In this document: in pieces, positions 14,901 to 22,584 of the stretch
Layout: each line of letters begins with the position of its first letter
How positions within the stretch are numbered: position 1 is the stretch's first letter
Origin: a virus
Direction: 5' to 3' (one strand)
DNA: 28,752 nt
IMG/VR virus record: IMGVR_UViG_3300036770_000824
Location: 1-28,752 of that record
The notes under the pieces: generated by a model
Told to the model about the DNA's origin: nothing
The model's database searches: none
The model's input: only the letters and a program-made list of their open reading frames with translations
Program-made: the position numbers and the translations under genes

Positions 14901-17148
14901 CCTTGGCTTGCTGTTTAGTGCTTGTTTCTTTAATGTACTGATCTAATATTAATCTTTCTCTTGGGGTATTACTACGCAACGTATCCCGCAAAGTATTTGT
15001 TGTCGAAATTGGCTCTGCTTTAGCAGGAGTTTCAACCTTTTTTAGCTTTTCCGTAGCAAAATCAACAGTCTCTTGGGTGCTAGGCTTTTTAGTCCGCATC
15101 GGACCTTGCAACCGCGTAAGAATACCTTCCCCAAAAGTTTTGCCACCAGGGGTTTGTAGCAACCGTTGAGCTATATCGTATTCTTGTTGTTCAAAGGTAT
15201 TGAACGGGGCAGCGGGCTCAGCAGGGACGGCAGGTGCTCTTGCAGCTTTTTTTCTTTTAGCAGGCGCTGGTTCTCTCGGCGCTTCTGCTTCGACGGTTTC
15301 GGTGGGCGTAGGGGCACTAACAATCTCCTTTTCTTCGTTCTTTAACTCTTCTAATGCCAAAATTACTTCTTTACGGATTCTTACGTCATCTACACCTACT
15401 TTATTTTTTCTGTACGGCTCCACTATTTTATTAAGTGAATCAACATCATCTTCCGTATAGACTGAATTACGTTTGATCCCCATTTCTATCAATTCATTTA
15501 ACTCTGCTCCGTATGTGGGGTCATACGTCGTAAGCTCTTCAGCTAGTTCGCGTAGCTGCTGAGGAATACTTTTTGGTTCCGGTGCGGGCTCTTCTAATGC
15601 AGGTAACGGCGCTCCTTCTCCCACTGGAGGCGCAGCAGGAGTTGGCGTAGGGACTCCCACTGGAGACTGCTCAGCTCCTGTAATTCCTTCGGGGGCGAGA
15701 GTTCGTTCGGGTCTGTTAGGTACTGGAAGGCCCTCTCCACTAAGTGTAGGGGTAGGTCTTCTATCAGGGGGTACGACAACATCACGCTCTCCTTCTCTTA
15801 AAGTAGCCGCTGCTTTACGTGCACCCGTAGTAGCTAATGCAGCCGTACCTGCAACCCCACCAATCGTTCCGGTCTGCATCACAGTCTGCAAGACCGTGTC
15901 GGCTAACTGTTTAATAAGGTCGGTAGCAGTAGCTTCTTGCCTTAACCCTATCGGTAATTTCTCGATCCCAAACTGAGTCGCAGTAGTTGCCATCTCTGCT
16001 GGCACTTCTTTAGCGATGGCTTTACCAAAGTATTTACCAAGGAAGTCGGCAAGCTCATCAGTGCGTACGCCTTTGGCTGCGGCACGGACCCCTGCGATTT
16101 GCTCAGACAAACCAAACCGAGAGAAATACAACTCCGCACCCGTTAGTAGCGATGCGCGTACCGCAGCTTCAGAGGCAGATTGACCCTCACGTTTACCTTC
16201 AGAGTACGACTGACCAAATGTTGTTACGCCGATATTAGCTAAAACTGGAAGGGCCGTACCGGTAAAGAAACTTGCTACAAGTCCAGGCCCTTGCTGAGCA
16301 AGTGAACCAAGCATGTTCTCAAACTGGTCAACCATAGGAGACCGACTCTTAGGTTCACCAAGCTGCTGCAAAAATGCTTCAGATTTTTTACCTACTTGCC
16401 CGTAGTAGTTAGCAGCCTCTTCGTTACCTGTTAGGTCAGCTATGGCTTCTGCTGTACCCGCAGCTCCTTGTTTAAGTCCTTGACCTGCACGAGCTAGTGC
16501 CCTGCCAGCAATACCTTCTTTGCGAGTATCGAGCGCTTCAACTGCTTCGGGAGATGGCTCTTCGGCTACAGCGAGTGCCCTCGGCCCCATACCCCGCTCA
16601 ATCTCTTGTTGGGCTATGAGGTCTGCAACTTCATAGTTAGCGCCTTGTTTGACAAGCTCTTCTACTCTTGCTTCGCGTCTAGGATCTAGCTTCTTAAGCG
16701 ATGGCGCTGTAGGCTTAAAGCGCCCATACTCAGCATCGATAGCACGAACCACATTACCAACGTAGTCGGTGCGTTTAGCTAAAACCTCTCGTTGTTGAGG
16801 CGTAGCCATGTCGTACATAGCTCGTATTTTTTCGTACTCCTTCGGACTGACAGGAGCACCCCGCGTCTCTATCGGCGCAGTCGGCTCAGGCGTAAAGCCC
16901 TCCATCACAGACGCACGTCTAGAAGGCGCAGGAGCAGGCGTGATGGGTGCAGTAGCAAACGCCGACTCAGTACCAGTGATGGGTTCAGGTTGCGCGAACG
17001 ACTGGGCGGGGGTGTATCCGACCTTGGTGTAATACTCTTCTCTAGAAAAATCAGAAGCGTAAAACTTATCGTACAGGCTATCCGCTAACTGCTTGTCAGA
17101 AATATCATTGTACTGAGGATACTGTTTACGAAACTCATCAAGTTTCAT
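8986..17148 (-). CDS. Giant polyvalent internal virion protein with Hsp90-like ATPase and metallopeptidase
   Basis: 2720 residues, last gene of the virion operon; its ATG shares one base with the previous stop. It begins LDEFRKQYPQYNDISDKQLAD and ends with a related motif (LEEVRKKYPEYDDVPDAEL). Segments in order: Gly/Ala-rich helices with a possible membrane segment (about 277-345); a Pro-rich linker (about 460-540); an Hsp90/GHKL ATPase with ELTQNAFDG (Asn1005), TDNGSGMS (Asp1039) and SGGFGKAK (about 1070-1077); and a zinc-peptidase motif HEIAHTGDMSH (1505-1515). Then come a Pro/Gln linker (about 1643-1670), a long helical region, and hydrophobic stretches near 2103-2136 and 2388-2423. Giant multidomain proteins of this kind are described as polyvalent proteins. 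They are thought to be packaged and ejected into the host, where their enzymatic domains act. Boundaries are approximate. Confidence 0.88.
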   Translation of the reverse strand: MKLDEFRKQYPQYNDISDKQLADSLYDKFYASDFSREEYYTKVGYTPAQSFAQPEPITGTESAFATAPITPAPAPSRRASVMEGFTPEPTAPIETRGAPVSPKEYEKIRAMYDMATPQQREVLAKRTDYVGNVVRAIDAEYGRFKPTAPSLKKLDPRREARVEELVKQGANYEVADLIAQQEIERGMGPRALAVAEEPSPEAVEALDTRKEGIAGRALARAGQGLKQGAAGTAEAIADLTGNEEAANYYGQVGKKSEAFLQQLGEPKSRSPMVDQFENMLGSLAQQGPGLVASFFTGTALPVLANIGVTTFGQSYSEGKREGQSASEAAVRASLLTGAELYFSRFGLSEQIAGVRAAAKGVRTDELADFLGKYFGKAIAKEVPAEMATTATQFGIEKLPIGLRQEATATDLIKQLADTVLQTVMQTGTIGGVAGTAALATTGARKAAATLREGERDVVVPPDRRPTPTLSGEGLPVPNRPERTLAPEGITGAEQSPVGVPTPTPAAPPVGEGAPLPALEEPAPEPKSIPQQLRELAEELTTYDPTYGAELNELIEMGIKRNSVYTEDDVDSLNKIVEPYRKNKVGVDDVRIRKEVILALEELKNEEKEIVSAPTPTETVEAEAPREPAPAKRKKAARAPAVPAEPAAPFNTFEQQEYDIAQRLLQTPGGKTFGEGILTRLQGPMRTKKPSTQETVDFATEKLKKVETPAKAEPISTTNTLRDTLRSNTPRERLILDQYIKETSTKQQAKGLAPAGKTLANTDIAITDINDAIRQAGFMPYDGATIRTNAPKEIKELYRLGTIISAGGYSILSQRLAQDRNYKTFSPDKLTKLYAEQDKDLAKIRELLDKLEESAQDATPPVDDAVRVNEQPPTDFNLQPANPKEVDALNDTIQKNIDKMASGFLMGDIVRYGNTPGVVVGVEGNMVRYRPDTMKNPKSYVKVPSAKLELVSRPDTNANISFSTKDGFGEKKMQFKVDSEAVIKAHGAQMYGGSLAQVAVKELTQNAFDGVKRAMYEGTIKKGKISIALDSEKRTITVTDNGSGMSEETVDNALFTGEGSDKGDMPPGETSGGFGKAKYAFMTAVDHYYVNTVRDGKRIVVDTDAINIIRSDFTAKRTPAPKKEHGTTTTVTVPESFVDSFGKTVYIWFPWRLEDTTFFNYPLIHDNVEIEFSIDGRKETPQVGANFPHDKYRKLKIDFEWGEADVYFGINPLQYPSHYILSSGVYQFNQRFMKSQTETIPFDIVVNIKPKVAAKLPEYPFTYERERFKPTHEKDIKALNSYLAMIARGEEMQELQDNFKKIVMLPRLEGGQDLKESSDKLVKLFNERRIAAEKSTPVKPAIDTTVKILPQGGQSVVVNTKGSVITSNEPKSERLLEESFKADEAAPTREKYMLSMVQDPKSPAFHSNVNVDLIDVGKPYGDPVGFFAELGTLLVEMKELLADSGIYGYDVLKPDNLFFAGISIDKKYGGVHIRVPYKAVYVNPFYDWGSKSLFGVRQVILNTMIHEIAHTGDMSHGVGHNTNMIKVEQYLADEGMLDYFRDAILDILVRHESTFSAMKEEYGKSTTINTGKSLEDYERSASRLPEGRVGSGAGDEAKAVSAGERPRRGAGVQRPEALSEGEVSGRAGEDGDVEDQGWISFSTSSSPQPPPSGQQPPPQPPPPGQQPPQPPIVAGRRRKPVRGPISGASKWRSVEDISKTLGSTIGDAFKRRVPFAKAIGELGPALWNPANGKLRRAFLFAATLRQLADITRTKFPQLATAINIVDKMTSYRLAKLKEAQTIALDWVAAQNKKPAQSTLAGKIMLDATINGKDPDKGPTGLPKLDAAWASLDPEFKDIYRRVRNYFYNNLQEMIREMKKRVLKLPKAERQAAIRKINEQFAADKLVFPYFPLRRFGEYWFQVGSGNFKEFYEFESEITRELSRRARIRELKAGNAKQQALAETVEAGSGISELFSKNLASTQILKQVQELIDSIIPPVGAAATKTAQDVRDELQDSLNQLIYIMLPQQSMRKMFINRKAIQGASSDMLRVFTDVAVHNAYQMARFKYSEDFINNINKARDYVKEFFKPDTREVYRDYINELEARTKTILSAEDKSLLAKAAGAAGSLVFFTMLSAPFTALLNTVGFAVFAGSKLGGKYGYTKASETMLKNMGRYWQTAPGRTLKPAAKGLVSQMQFPSIVESPNLSPLLKRAADRFVAEEQVNISLTNDIFDLSDRPSELYTTRYNVVKKILGGLFHQSERANREVALMSAFELEYDRLLAEPKRDTRGVIERDANGNPVTYTPDEAFEAAIEEAKHIAGLTLGDFSRQMKSRLFANVPLSVILKFKQYAVMATYNYLRALQLGLRPYSKKEIDEIREFFTKQNLSQTEIDRRIDEIKEFRSDIGSQARKELAGILGVTFLFGGLEAMPFFWIVMPIMAAMLASDDEKDDELFNYLNWFRRWASEWMGGMSFARGPISQAVQGSISERVSLDPKNLFYRDGRYSPDIVEGLIQDVIANAGPVVGMGINWAEAAKLFNEGHYQRAWEKILPAFFAKPMQAYRYGTEGAVTKSGETQIAPEDFSGWMLAMQAIGLQPEELALKQKRAIQTKEAELTLKSKETAILNRLWLERDNDKGYEAALEAAIDFYGKEPQLLPKSGSLAEKIQNSFDKRAEDIAQAEAVGARIDKRLIGRLGHMLETKEKEPAAPAKMTLEEVRKKYPEYDDVPDAELTAALKKKGMLK
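12225..14275 (-). other. AT-rich ATPase-metallopeptidase cassette inside the giant gene
   Basis: This segment encodes about residues 958-1641. The same pentapeptide ISFST sits at each end, from different codons. Four 60-base rows inside (13321, 13621, 13681, 13861) give 38, 33, 35 and 40% GC by hand count. Three rows outside (11461, 11521, 16321) give 53, 50 and 47%. The composition shift and the self-contained domains suggest that the cassette was acquired separately from the rest of the gene. It need not be mobile now; no inverted repeats or target duplications were seen. Confidence 0.5.
12252..12467 (-). CDS. Possible overprinted gene inside the giant gene (uncertain)
   Basis: An alternative frame on the same strand encodes 71 residues, starting MENLQLLTLESLLRITSG and ending KSVEELEKMVM. 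A good ribosome-binding site (AAGGAAG) lies just before the ATG, and the frame is closed by TGA 12 bases upstream. The peptide looks globular and helical. The giant protein in the same DNA is Gly/Ala/Glu/Arg-rich and disordered-looking. Against it: G dominates its third codon positions (well over half), which is expected if it merely shadows G-first codons of the main frame, and the AAGGAAG also encodes Lys-Glu-Glu there. It is possibly real, possibly chance. Confidence 0.3.
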   Translation of the reverse strand: MENLQLLTLESLLRITSGAPPDYRKEELEAALETRLRLYQQENDPEGAQVYKDLKPLVKAKSVEELEKMVM

Positions 17149-18746
17149 TATCTAAGTCCAAGCGGATCGTTAGATTTACCCCCAGCTTGCGGGTAAGGCA
17201 TTGCACCACGGGTTGAGACTGTACCTGAAGCAGGGAACCGTTTTCTCATTTCTGTTTCAGCGTACTCCTCAGCAGCGTCATAGCCTTTATCTGTCTTTAT
17301 TTTTCTATAAGCCGGAGTAAGCCTTACTCGTGCCATCGCTTCATCTTCTGCTTGAGACCGCTTAGTTTCAGCGGTAGATTTACTAGTCTCTGCTCTTTGG
17401 GTAGCTGCTGCGGCAGCTTGACCGCTTGGTAACATCTTAGCTGCTTCTTGATATGCTGCTACTTTAAGCTGCTCGTCTGTTAATTGCTCGCCTTTTGGCT
17501 TCTTATCGTTCTCTTGTTTAAGTTTCGCATAAAATGCAGCAGATGCCTGTTGAAGATCAGTCTTACCACCTGTTTCTCTTTGCATTGCAGCAATCTTTTC
17601 TGCGACCTCAGCACGCATAACAGCAATCGCTTCTGCGGATGCAATCCTCTCGGCAACGCTACGCTCAGATGCAGCAATACGCTCCATCATTGCTTTGATC
17701 TGCTCATCCTTATAGCCAGCGTCAAGCAACATCTTACGTGCATCAGAAACTTGTTTAAGTGCTGTTTCACGTTGTTTAATACCAGCATCAATGTCGCCCT
17801 CAGCCAGCTTGATCTTGGAATCTTCAATACGATCCTTGGCTTCCGACATAGCCAACTGAAACTGCCGATCAAGGGCTTTGTTTTGTTGCACTTGCGCTTG
17901 AAGTGACTGCGCCGCAGCACCGATCTTTCCTTTACGTGGTGCTGAAGCAAATGCAGCAAGTGAAGAAGCGAGCGCACCAAGGCCCCGTCCTTCTTTCTCT
18001 TTCTCGTACTCTTTTTCTCTAGCGGCTAACCGTTCTTCTCTAGCTTTGTAAACGTCTTTTAATCCTGCTTCTTCCCGCAATCTACGTCTTTCTGCAATAG
18101 CTTGCGAATATGTCGGAACATCCATAAGTGCTTGTTGATAAATAGCTTCTTTTACGTCGCCACCAGTAGGTCTACGGGGTGGAGGTACTTGAGTACCATA
18201 CCCACCTGAAACGTTATACTCATCAACATAGTTATCGCCAATCCCCCAGCCTTCACGTTCCGCAGGAGTAAGAAGATCGCCACCTACACTAAACGACACG
18301 ATCCCTCCCGGTGCAAACCCTTGCGCCATGTTTTGTGCGGGGAGTGAAGCAAGTCCTGTTTCTTGAGGTGCAGGTTGTGGTGGTTGTGGTGGGGGTGCCT
18401 GCATCGGTGGAGGCGCAGGGGGCGGCATAGGACGCCCCATAGCCATAGGTAATCCTGACACTTGACGTTGCAGTGCACCATTAGTCATTGCGCCGTTGAG
18501 CATAGCTTTAAGCTGGGCAATCTCCATTTCTTTTTGCGCCATGACAGTCGGCGTTTGAGAAGGATTTGCTTGTAACGCTTGCATACCCATCGCCGCATTA
18601 GACATGCGGGCTCGGCGTAACTCTTCGTATTTTGCATCTTCAGGCAACACTTGAGGTTGCATCCCTTGCTGGTAGCGATCCAGCATAGCGTTAGGGACAG
18701 CTTGGGGGTTCTCCAAGGCACTCTGAACTTGCATACGGTTATACAT
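17148..18746 (-). CDS. Coiled-coil internal virion protein
   Basis: 532 residues. After an N-terminal helical part there is a Pro/Gln/Met-rich linker (PMPPPAPPPMQAPPPQPP, about residues 105-125), then GFAPGGIVSFSVGG near 143-156, a motif common in virion proteins of this phage group. From about 205 to 480 it is rich in Ala, Glu, Lys and Arg with long predicted coiled coils (REEAGLKDVYKAREERLAAREKE, split by GLGALASSLAAFASAP near 265). The C-terminus is flexible and ends SNDPLGLR. Its place between the 242-residue protein and the giant ejected protein suggests an internal or tail-associated virion part, perhaps part of the DNA-ejection machinery. No enzymatic motif is seen. Confidence 0.78.
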   Translation of the reverse strand: MYNRMQVQSALENPQAVPNAMLDRYQQGMQPQVLPEDAKYEELRRARMSNAAMGMQALQANPSQTPTVMAQKEMEIAQLKAMLNGAMTNGALQRQVSGLPMAMGRPMPPPAPPPMQAPPPQPPQPAPQETGLASLPAQNMAQGFAPGGIVSFSVGGDLLTPAEREGWGIGDNYVDEYNVSGGYGTQVPPPRRPTGGDVKEAIYQQALMDVPTYSQAIAERRRLREEAGLKDVYKAREERLAAREKEYEKEKEGRGLGALASSLAAFASAPRKGKIGAAAQSLQAQVQQNKALDRQFQLAMSEAKDRIEDSKIKLAEGDIDAGIKQRETALKQVSDARKMLLDAGYKDEQIKAMMERIAASERSVAERIASAEAIAVMRAEVAEKIAAMQRETGGKTDLQQASAAFYAKLKQENDKKPKGEQLTDEQLKVAAYQEAAKMLPSGQAAAAATQRAETSKSTAETKRSQAEDEAMARVRLTPAYRKIKTDKGYDAAEEYAETEMRKRFPASGTVSTRGAMPYPQAGGKSNDPLGLR

Positions 18747-18748
18747 AA

Positions 18749-19477
18749 TTAACCACCAGGGAAAAGACTACTAATATCAAAGCCAGCGTTCTTTAAGTTA
18801 GCAGCAATAGACGCTATACCAGCTAGGTTTTGAATGTTACTCGGCCCTTGTTGATAGTAGTTTGTCGTTGCAATCGGTAAGCCTTGGAGCAGACTTTGAC
18901 GAAACTTAAACATCTCCAACGGGTACTGATACTGCTCGCGCTCATACTGGGCACGATCTCGGTCAATCGCTGCTTGCTGTAACGCTTGTTGCGCCGCACC
19001 CATACCGTAGGTGGATTGCAGCCTGTTAATGTCAGCACCCAATGCCTGTAAACCAAACTGCGTACCAGCGTAGTCACCTTTTTGCTGAATATCAGCCAGT
19101 TGTTGCTGCAAGTTACGGTCACGCTCTGCCTGCATAAGTCCGTATCGAGAACCGCCAAACGCGCCAGCGCCGACTGCTTTAGCAGCGTCTTGCTGCCCTG
19201 CAATTTGTGACGTACGTGTAGCTTCACGCTTAGCTATATCTGTGACGTTTTGCTGATACGGGTTGAGATACTGTGTGTAAAACGCTTGAGTGCCAGGAGA
19301 CGCTAGCCCACCTATACCAGTAAGCGCTGCGTATTGCTGAGGCTGGAACCCTGCCGATAACGGTTGGTCATAAGGCTTGTACTGTAGGTTAGCAAACGCT
19401 TCCCCTTGCTGAAGAAGGCGCTCAACATAAGGACCGGCCCAAGCCGATAGCGTTGATGAAGAAGTTGCATCAGCCAT
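18749..19477 (-). CDS. Virion protein of the internal/tail-associated group
   Basis: 242 residues with GAGGT before the ATG. Recognisable phrases are PGTQAFYTQYLNPYQQNV (residues about 61-78), GAGAFGGSRYGL (about 103-114) and ERDRNLQQQLADIQ. They recur, to my knowledge, in structural proteins of freshwater and marine tailed phages, usually near the tail and ejection genes. The body is Gln- and Ala-rich and helical, and the end is a short hydrophobic segment (DISSLFPGG). It is two bases from each neighbour gene, so translation is probably coupled. Precise role unknown; it may be an internal core or tail-tube-associated protein. Confidence 0.75.
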   Translation of the reverse strand: MADATSSSTLSAWAGPYVERLLQQGEAFANLQYKPYDQPLSAGFQPQQYAALTGIGGLASPGTQAFYTQYLNPYQQNVTDIAKREATRTSQIAGQQDAAKAVGAGAFGGSRYGLMQAERDRNLQQQLADIQQKGDYAGTQFGLQALGADINRLQSTYGMGAAQQALQQAAIDRDRAQYEREQYQYPLEMFKFRQSLLQGLPIATTNYYQQGPSNIQNLAGIASIAANLKNAGFDISSLFPGG

Positions 19478-19479
19478 AA

Positions 19480-22400
19480 TTACCTCGGCATAAAGCGTTG
19501 AGCGTCAATTTCACGCCCTTGTTTTTTAGTTCCGGTTCTTGCTTTGCGAACACGGTCCATCATCTCGTAAAGAATCTTTGCACCAGCACTAGAATTACCG
19601 TTACCAAGATGACTAACGACATCAGCAGGAATAACAAACTCCCCATCAGAAAGCGCAGCAGGGCGCTTACCATCGATATGAGCCGGTACTCTATCTGCCA
19701 TCCCATCTGTAATTCCGCCTAAATATCTAGGTGGAAGTGTACGCCCACCACGCGCTAGAGACAACAGGCCACCGTAAGCAAGCCCCCCACCGGATGTATC
19801 GACACCTGCACCATCTACCGTATCGGTATCAGTGCCCCCTGCTGGGGAAGGCTGTACACCAGCACCTAAATAGCCTGCCGGAGGCGTATATACGATAGGG
19901 CCAAAACGTTGGAAGTAGGGATCTTCGTAGCCCACGGTGTCAGCTCCGGCGTAGTCATAAGTATCAGGTGGTTTAGTATAACTGCGCGATGCAGTGAAAG
20001 GCTGCGTTAGGTTAGGTGTGTAGGAAGCAGGACCATCACCGCCCGTTGTAAGGTTTGTAAATAAACTTGGCAAACCAATAGGATCAAACTCGCACTTACC
20101 CGTTTTGGAACTGAAGGTATACCCCGTTGGGCATTCAGTGATGGTGTCGTTACCTCCACCGCCTTTAACTGTAGTTTCAGGAGTGCTGCAAATTTGACCC
20201 CCAGAAACAGGATCGTTTAAAACAACTTGTCCTTCTGGACATACGCAATTACCAGCAGCGTCGCGTATTTGGCCTACAACTGGGCAAGCCTTAACTTCTA
20301 CAGAAGGTTTGCATTCACCATTTTGTTCTTTAGTTCCTGGAGGGCATACACAATCACCAGCAGCATTACGCGTTTGGCCTACAACTGGGCAAGTATCATC
20401 AATTATTGTCGTTGTGTCTTGACACATACCACTTGCATTGGGCGCTTGGTCAGGGTCTATGCAGTAGCAATTATCATCGGCGCCTTTGTATTGATCTTCA
20501 TTGCATTTTTTAGCAGTAACTGTTGTAGACGCTTTGCACGAACCATCTGCTTGTTCTGTAGTTCCTGGAGGGCATACGCACCCACCGTTTACATTGTCAC
20601 GGATCTTAGGAGGTATGCAAAAAGTATCTACGACCTTTGTTGAAGTTACTGGTGGTGGGGTAGGTGTCTTTGGTTTAACTGTTGGTAATTTTGAAATATC
20701 GACCCGTTCAACACATTTGTTTTCTATGGGGTCGTAGTCCATATCAATCTTGTTGCAATCAGCCGCAGTTACTGTGACTGATCCCGTACTACCTGTGCCA
20801 GTACCCGAACCATCTAATGCGACGTAATCAATCGGATCATAACAACCGCCTGTTATGGGGTCACGGATTTGATTGGGGTTCTCACAGGGATCAGAAGCGC
20901 CTGTAACTTCTACAGCCCCAGCGTTGATTGAATCATTACCCGAACCACTTGTAACGAGATCGTTATACCCACCAAGATCGATGTAGTCGGATATGGTGTC
21001 GCCAATTGAATCACGGGCTCCTGTTACGGAAACGCTTGGGTTCTTTGCTTTGTACTCATTAGAGCCTTTGAGCGCGTTAATAATGTCATCTAGCCCAATG
21101 CCTGTAGCTTGCCAATAATCTAACCCAGCATCATCACCCGCACGCCCAAGAACCTCTAAATACGCTCTGTTTATGTCTTCTCGTGTAGGTTTAGCAGTAT
21201 CAGCACCCGCTCCAACAGTATCGGCGCCAGAACCACCTGTAACGTTTGCCTTTTTACCATCACCATCACCAAAACCAGAACCTGCAAAGAAATCCGTAGT
21301 ATTAAATTGATCAAGAGGGTCAACGTCTGCTCTAACAACGACTTCACCAGCGGCATTGTTCAGTGCATTTGAGGCGTCAGAACCATCTAAAAAAGAATCC
21401 TGAATAAGTTCAAGCGCGTCGTCACCCGTCAGTTTAGTACCGGGAATTTTTGTATCGCCAAAAGTGCCCATGAAGGCGCCAATACCTGTATTGCGAAGAA
21501 TATCGTTGCTATCGCCACCAGCAATCGCCGTTGTTATTCCAGCCGTGGCTCCTTTAGACACACCGACAGAAAGCTTATCGGTTAACTGATCGGTTATCCC
21601 AACCTCGCTAAGTCCCCTATCTGCGAGATTTCTAATTAGCGAAGTAAAAGATACATCTTTGTTAGTGCCCAACAAATCAGCAGTACCCGGAATGGGTAAC
21701 TTATCAAGCGCCGTTCCAACAAGAGTACCCACCGCGCCTTGCTTAAAGTCGCCACCGAGCAACTCTGATGTAACGCCATTCACAAAAGCGGCAGCGCCGG
21801 TTTTGATTAAAGCTTTTTCTCCAGCCGATAGTAAAACTTGGTCAGCAACCCCCGGTAGCATTTCAACTCCGGCAAGCGCATTACTATTTATGGCGCCAAC
21901 AATGTAATCAGTGATTGTGTTGGTGATGGGTCTAGTAACAACCTGCAAGGGGTTTGTAATTGCACTTGCTGCTTCGCCAACTGTGAGATTGGACGCTAAA
22001 TTAGCGTTTAAGCTAGCAAGCCCTGCATTACTTCCCGCAGCCGCTAACTCGGCACCGGGGGCGAGCGCCCCAGCATTAGCTTCTAAAAATGCAAGTTCTG
22101 ATGCACCTGCTCCTGCTCCGGCTGAACCGCCCAAAGAACTTAACAAATCTCCTGCACCAACCGCAGCGCCGACAACCCCTAACGCCTGTAACCAGCCTTG
22201 TGCTTCTGACGGATTAGGTGATGCTAATCGAGTAGTTGTTGGGTTTCCGTACGCGTCATACTTTTGTACAACGTATTTGTCACCCTGAACGCCAATAATT
22301 TTTTCAGTTTCAACGTCATCGCCTCTGTCTAGCTGACGTATGCCTGTATCAGTACCAAACGTGCGCTGTACATCTCCAGTCAGCAAAGTGCCAAGAGGTA

Positions 22401-22581
22401 TGCCTGAATCACGAAACAGTTGTTGAATATCACCTGTTGATACACCTTTGAACGAGGCGAGATCGTCTGCGCTTAAACCAAATGATGTAGCGATTTTCTG
22501 GAGCTTAGAAGCATCATTACCCGCAGCCGCAATCTGCTCACGAATAATGTCATCTATATAACCAAGGCTGGAAGTCGCCAT
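19480..22581 (-). CDS. Large virion protein with DUF4214-like segment and cysteine-rich tandem array
   Basis: 1033 residues, GGGGTAAGG before the ATG. Residues about 1-460 are Gly/Ala-rich with possible amphipathic helices. Residues about 467-513 (REDINRAYLEVLGRAGDDAG...YW) fit DUF4214 (pattern YLxxLGRxxDxxGLxYW), found in secreted and surface proteins. Short Gly/Asp motifs (GGSGADTVGAGADT, SGSGNDSINAG, GGGGNDTIT) resemble RTX calcium-binding repeats. All 22 cysteines lie in about 558-835 as a seven-unit array. The C-terminal 100 residues (DGMADRVPAHIDG, then ALSDGEFVIPADVVSHLG) form a motif-rich domain shared by virion proteins of related phages. It is probably exposed or ejected; a role in contacting host surface structures is an inference. 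Confidence 0.82.
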   Translation of the reverse strand: MATSSLGYIDDIIREQIAAAGNDASKLQKIATSFGLSADDLASFKGVSTGDIQQLFRDSGIPLGTLLTGDVQRTFGTDTGIRQLDRGDDVETEKIIGVQGDKYVVQKYDAYGNPTTTRLASPNPSEAQGWLQALGVVGAAVGAGDLLSSLGGSAGAGAGASELAFLEANAGALAPGAELAAAGSNAGLASLNANLASNLTVGEAASAITNPLQVVTRPITNTITDYIVGAINSNALAGVEMLPGVADQVLLSAGEKALIKTGAAAFVNGVTSELLGGDFKQGAVGTLVGTALDKLPIPGTADLLGTNKDVSFTSLIRNLADRGLSEVGITDQLTDKLSVGVSKGATAGITTAIAGGDSNDILRNTGIGAFMGTFGDTKIPGTKLTGDDALELIQDSFLDGSDASNALNNAAGEVVVRADVDPLDQFNTTDFFAGSGFGDGDGKKANVTGGSGADTVGAGADTAKPTREDINRAYLEVLGRAGDDAGLDYWQATGIGLDDIINALKGSNEYKAKNPSVSVTGARDSIGDTISDYIDLGGYNDLVTSGSGNDSINAGAVEVTGASDPCENPNQIRDPITGGCYDPIDYVALDGSGTGTGSTGSVTVTAADCNKIDMDYDPIENKCVERVDISKLPTVKPKTPTPPPVTSTKVVDTFCIPPKIRDNVNGGCVCPPGTTEQADGSCKASTTVTAKKCNEDQYKGADDNCYCIDPDQAPNASGMCQDTTTIIDDTCPVVGQTRNAAGDCVCPPGTKEQNGECKPSVEVKACPVVGQIRDAAGNCVCPEGQVVLNDPVSGGQICSTPETTVKGGGGNDTITECPTGYTFSSKTGKCEFDPIGLPSLFTNLTTGGDGPASYTPNLTQPFTASRSYTKPPDTYDYAGADTVGYEDPYFQRFGPIVYTPPAGYLGAGVQPSPAGGTDTDTVDGAGVDTSGGGLAYGGLLSLARGGRTLPPRYLGGITDGMADRVPAHIDGKRPAALSDGEFVIPADVVSHLGNGNSSAGAKILYEMMDRVRKARTGTKKQGREIDAQRFMPR
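20080..20910 (-). repeat. Cysteine-rich tandem repeat array (seven units)
   Basis: Each unit has C-x11-13-C. The four central units continue with a CxC and x10-16-C (for example CVCPPGT...C), while the outer three keep only the first pair, giving 22 cysteines in all. Units are joined by short beta-like linkers (VTVTA, TTVTAK, SVEVKA). Two neighbouring units share 21 identical bases (20268-20288 and 20373-20393), 105 bases or 35 residues apart, so the array is still expanding or homogenising at the DNA level. Confidence 0.85.
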
Positions 22582-22584
22582 ACC

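Noticed and set aside
15594-15785. A 63-codon minus-strand frame inside the giant gene
   Set aside because: It covers the Pro-rich linker of the main frame, whose shadow frames are expected to be rich in Leu, Gln and Arg. No convincing ribosome site or domain was seen.
20080-20910. CRISPR-like array
   Set aside because: The repeats are in-frame, 35 codons long and diverged, without constant repeats and unique spacers; they are a protein repeat.
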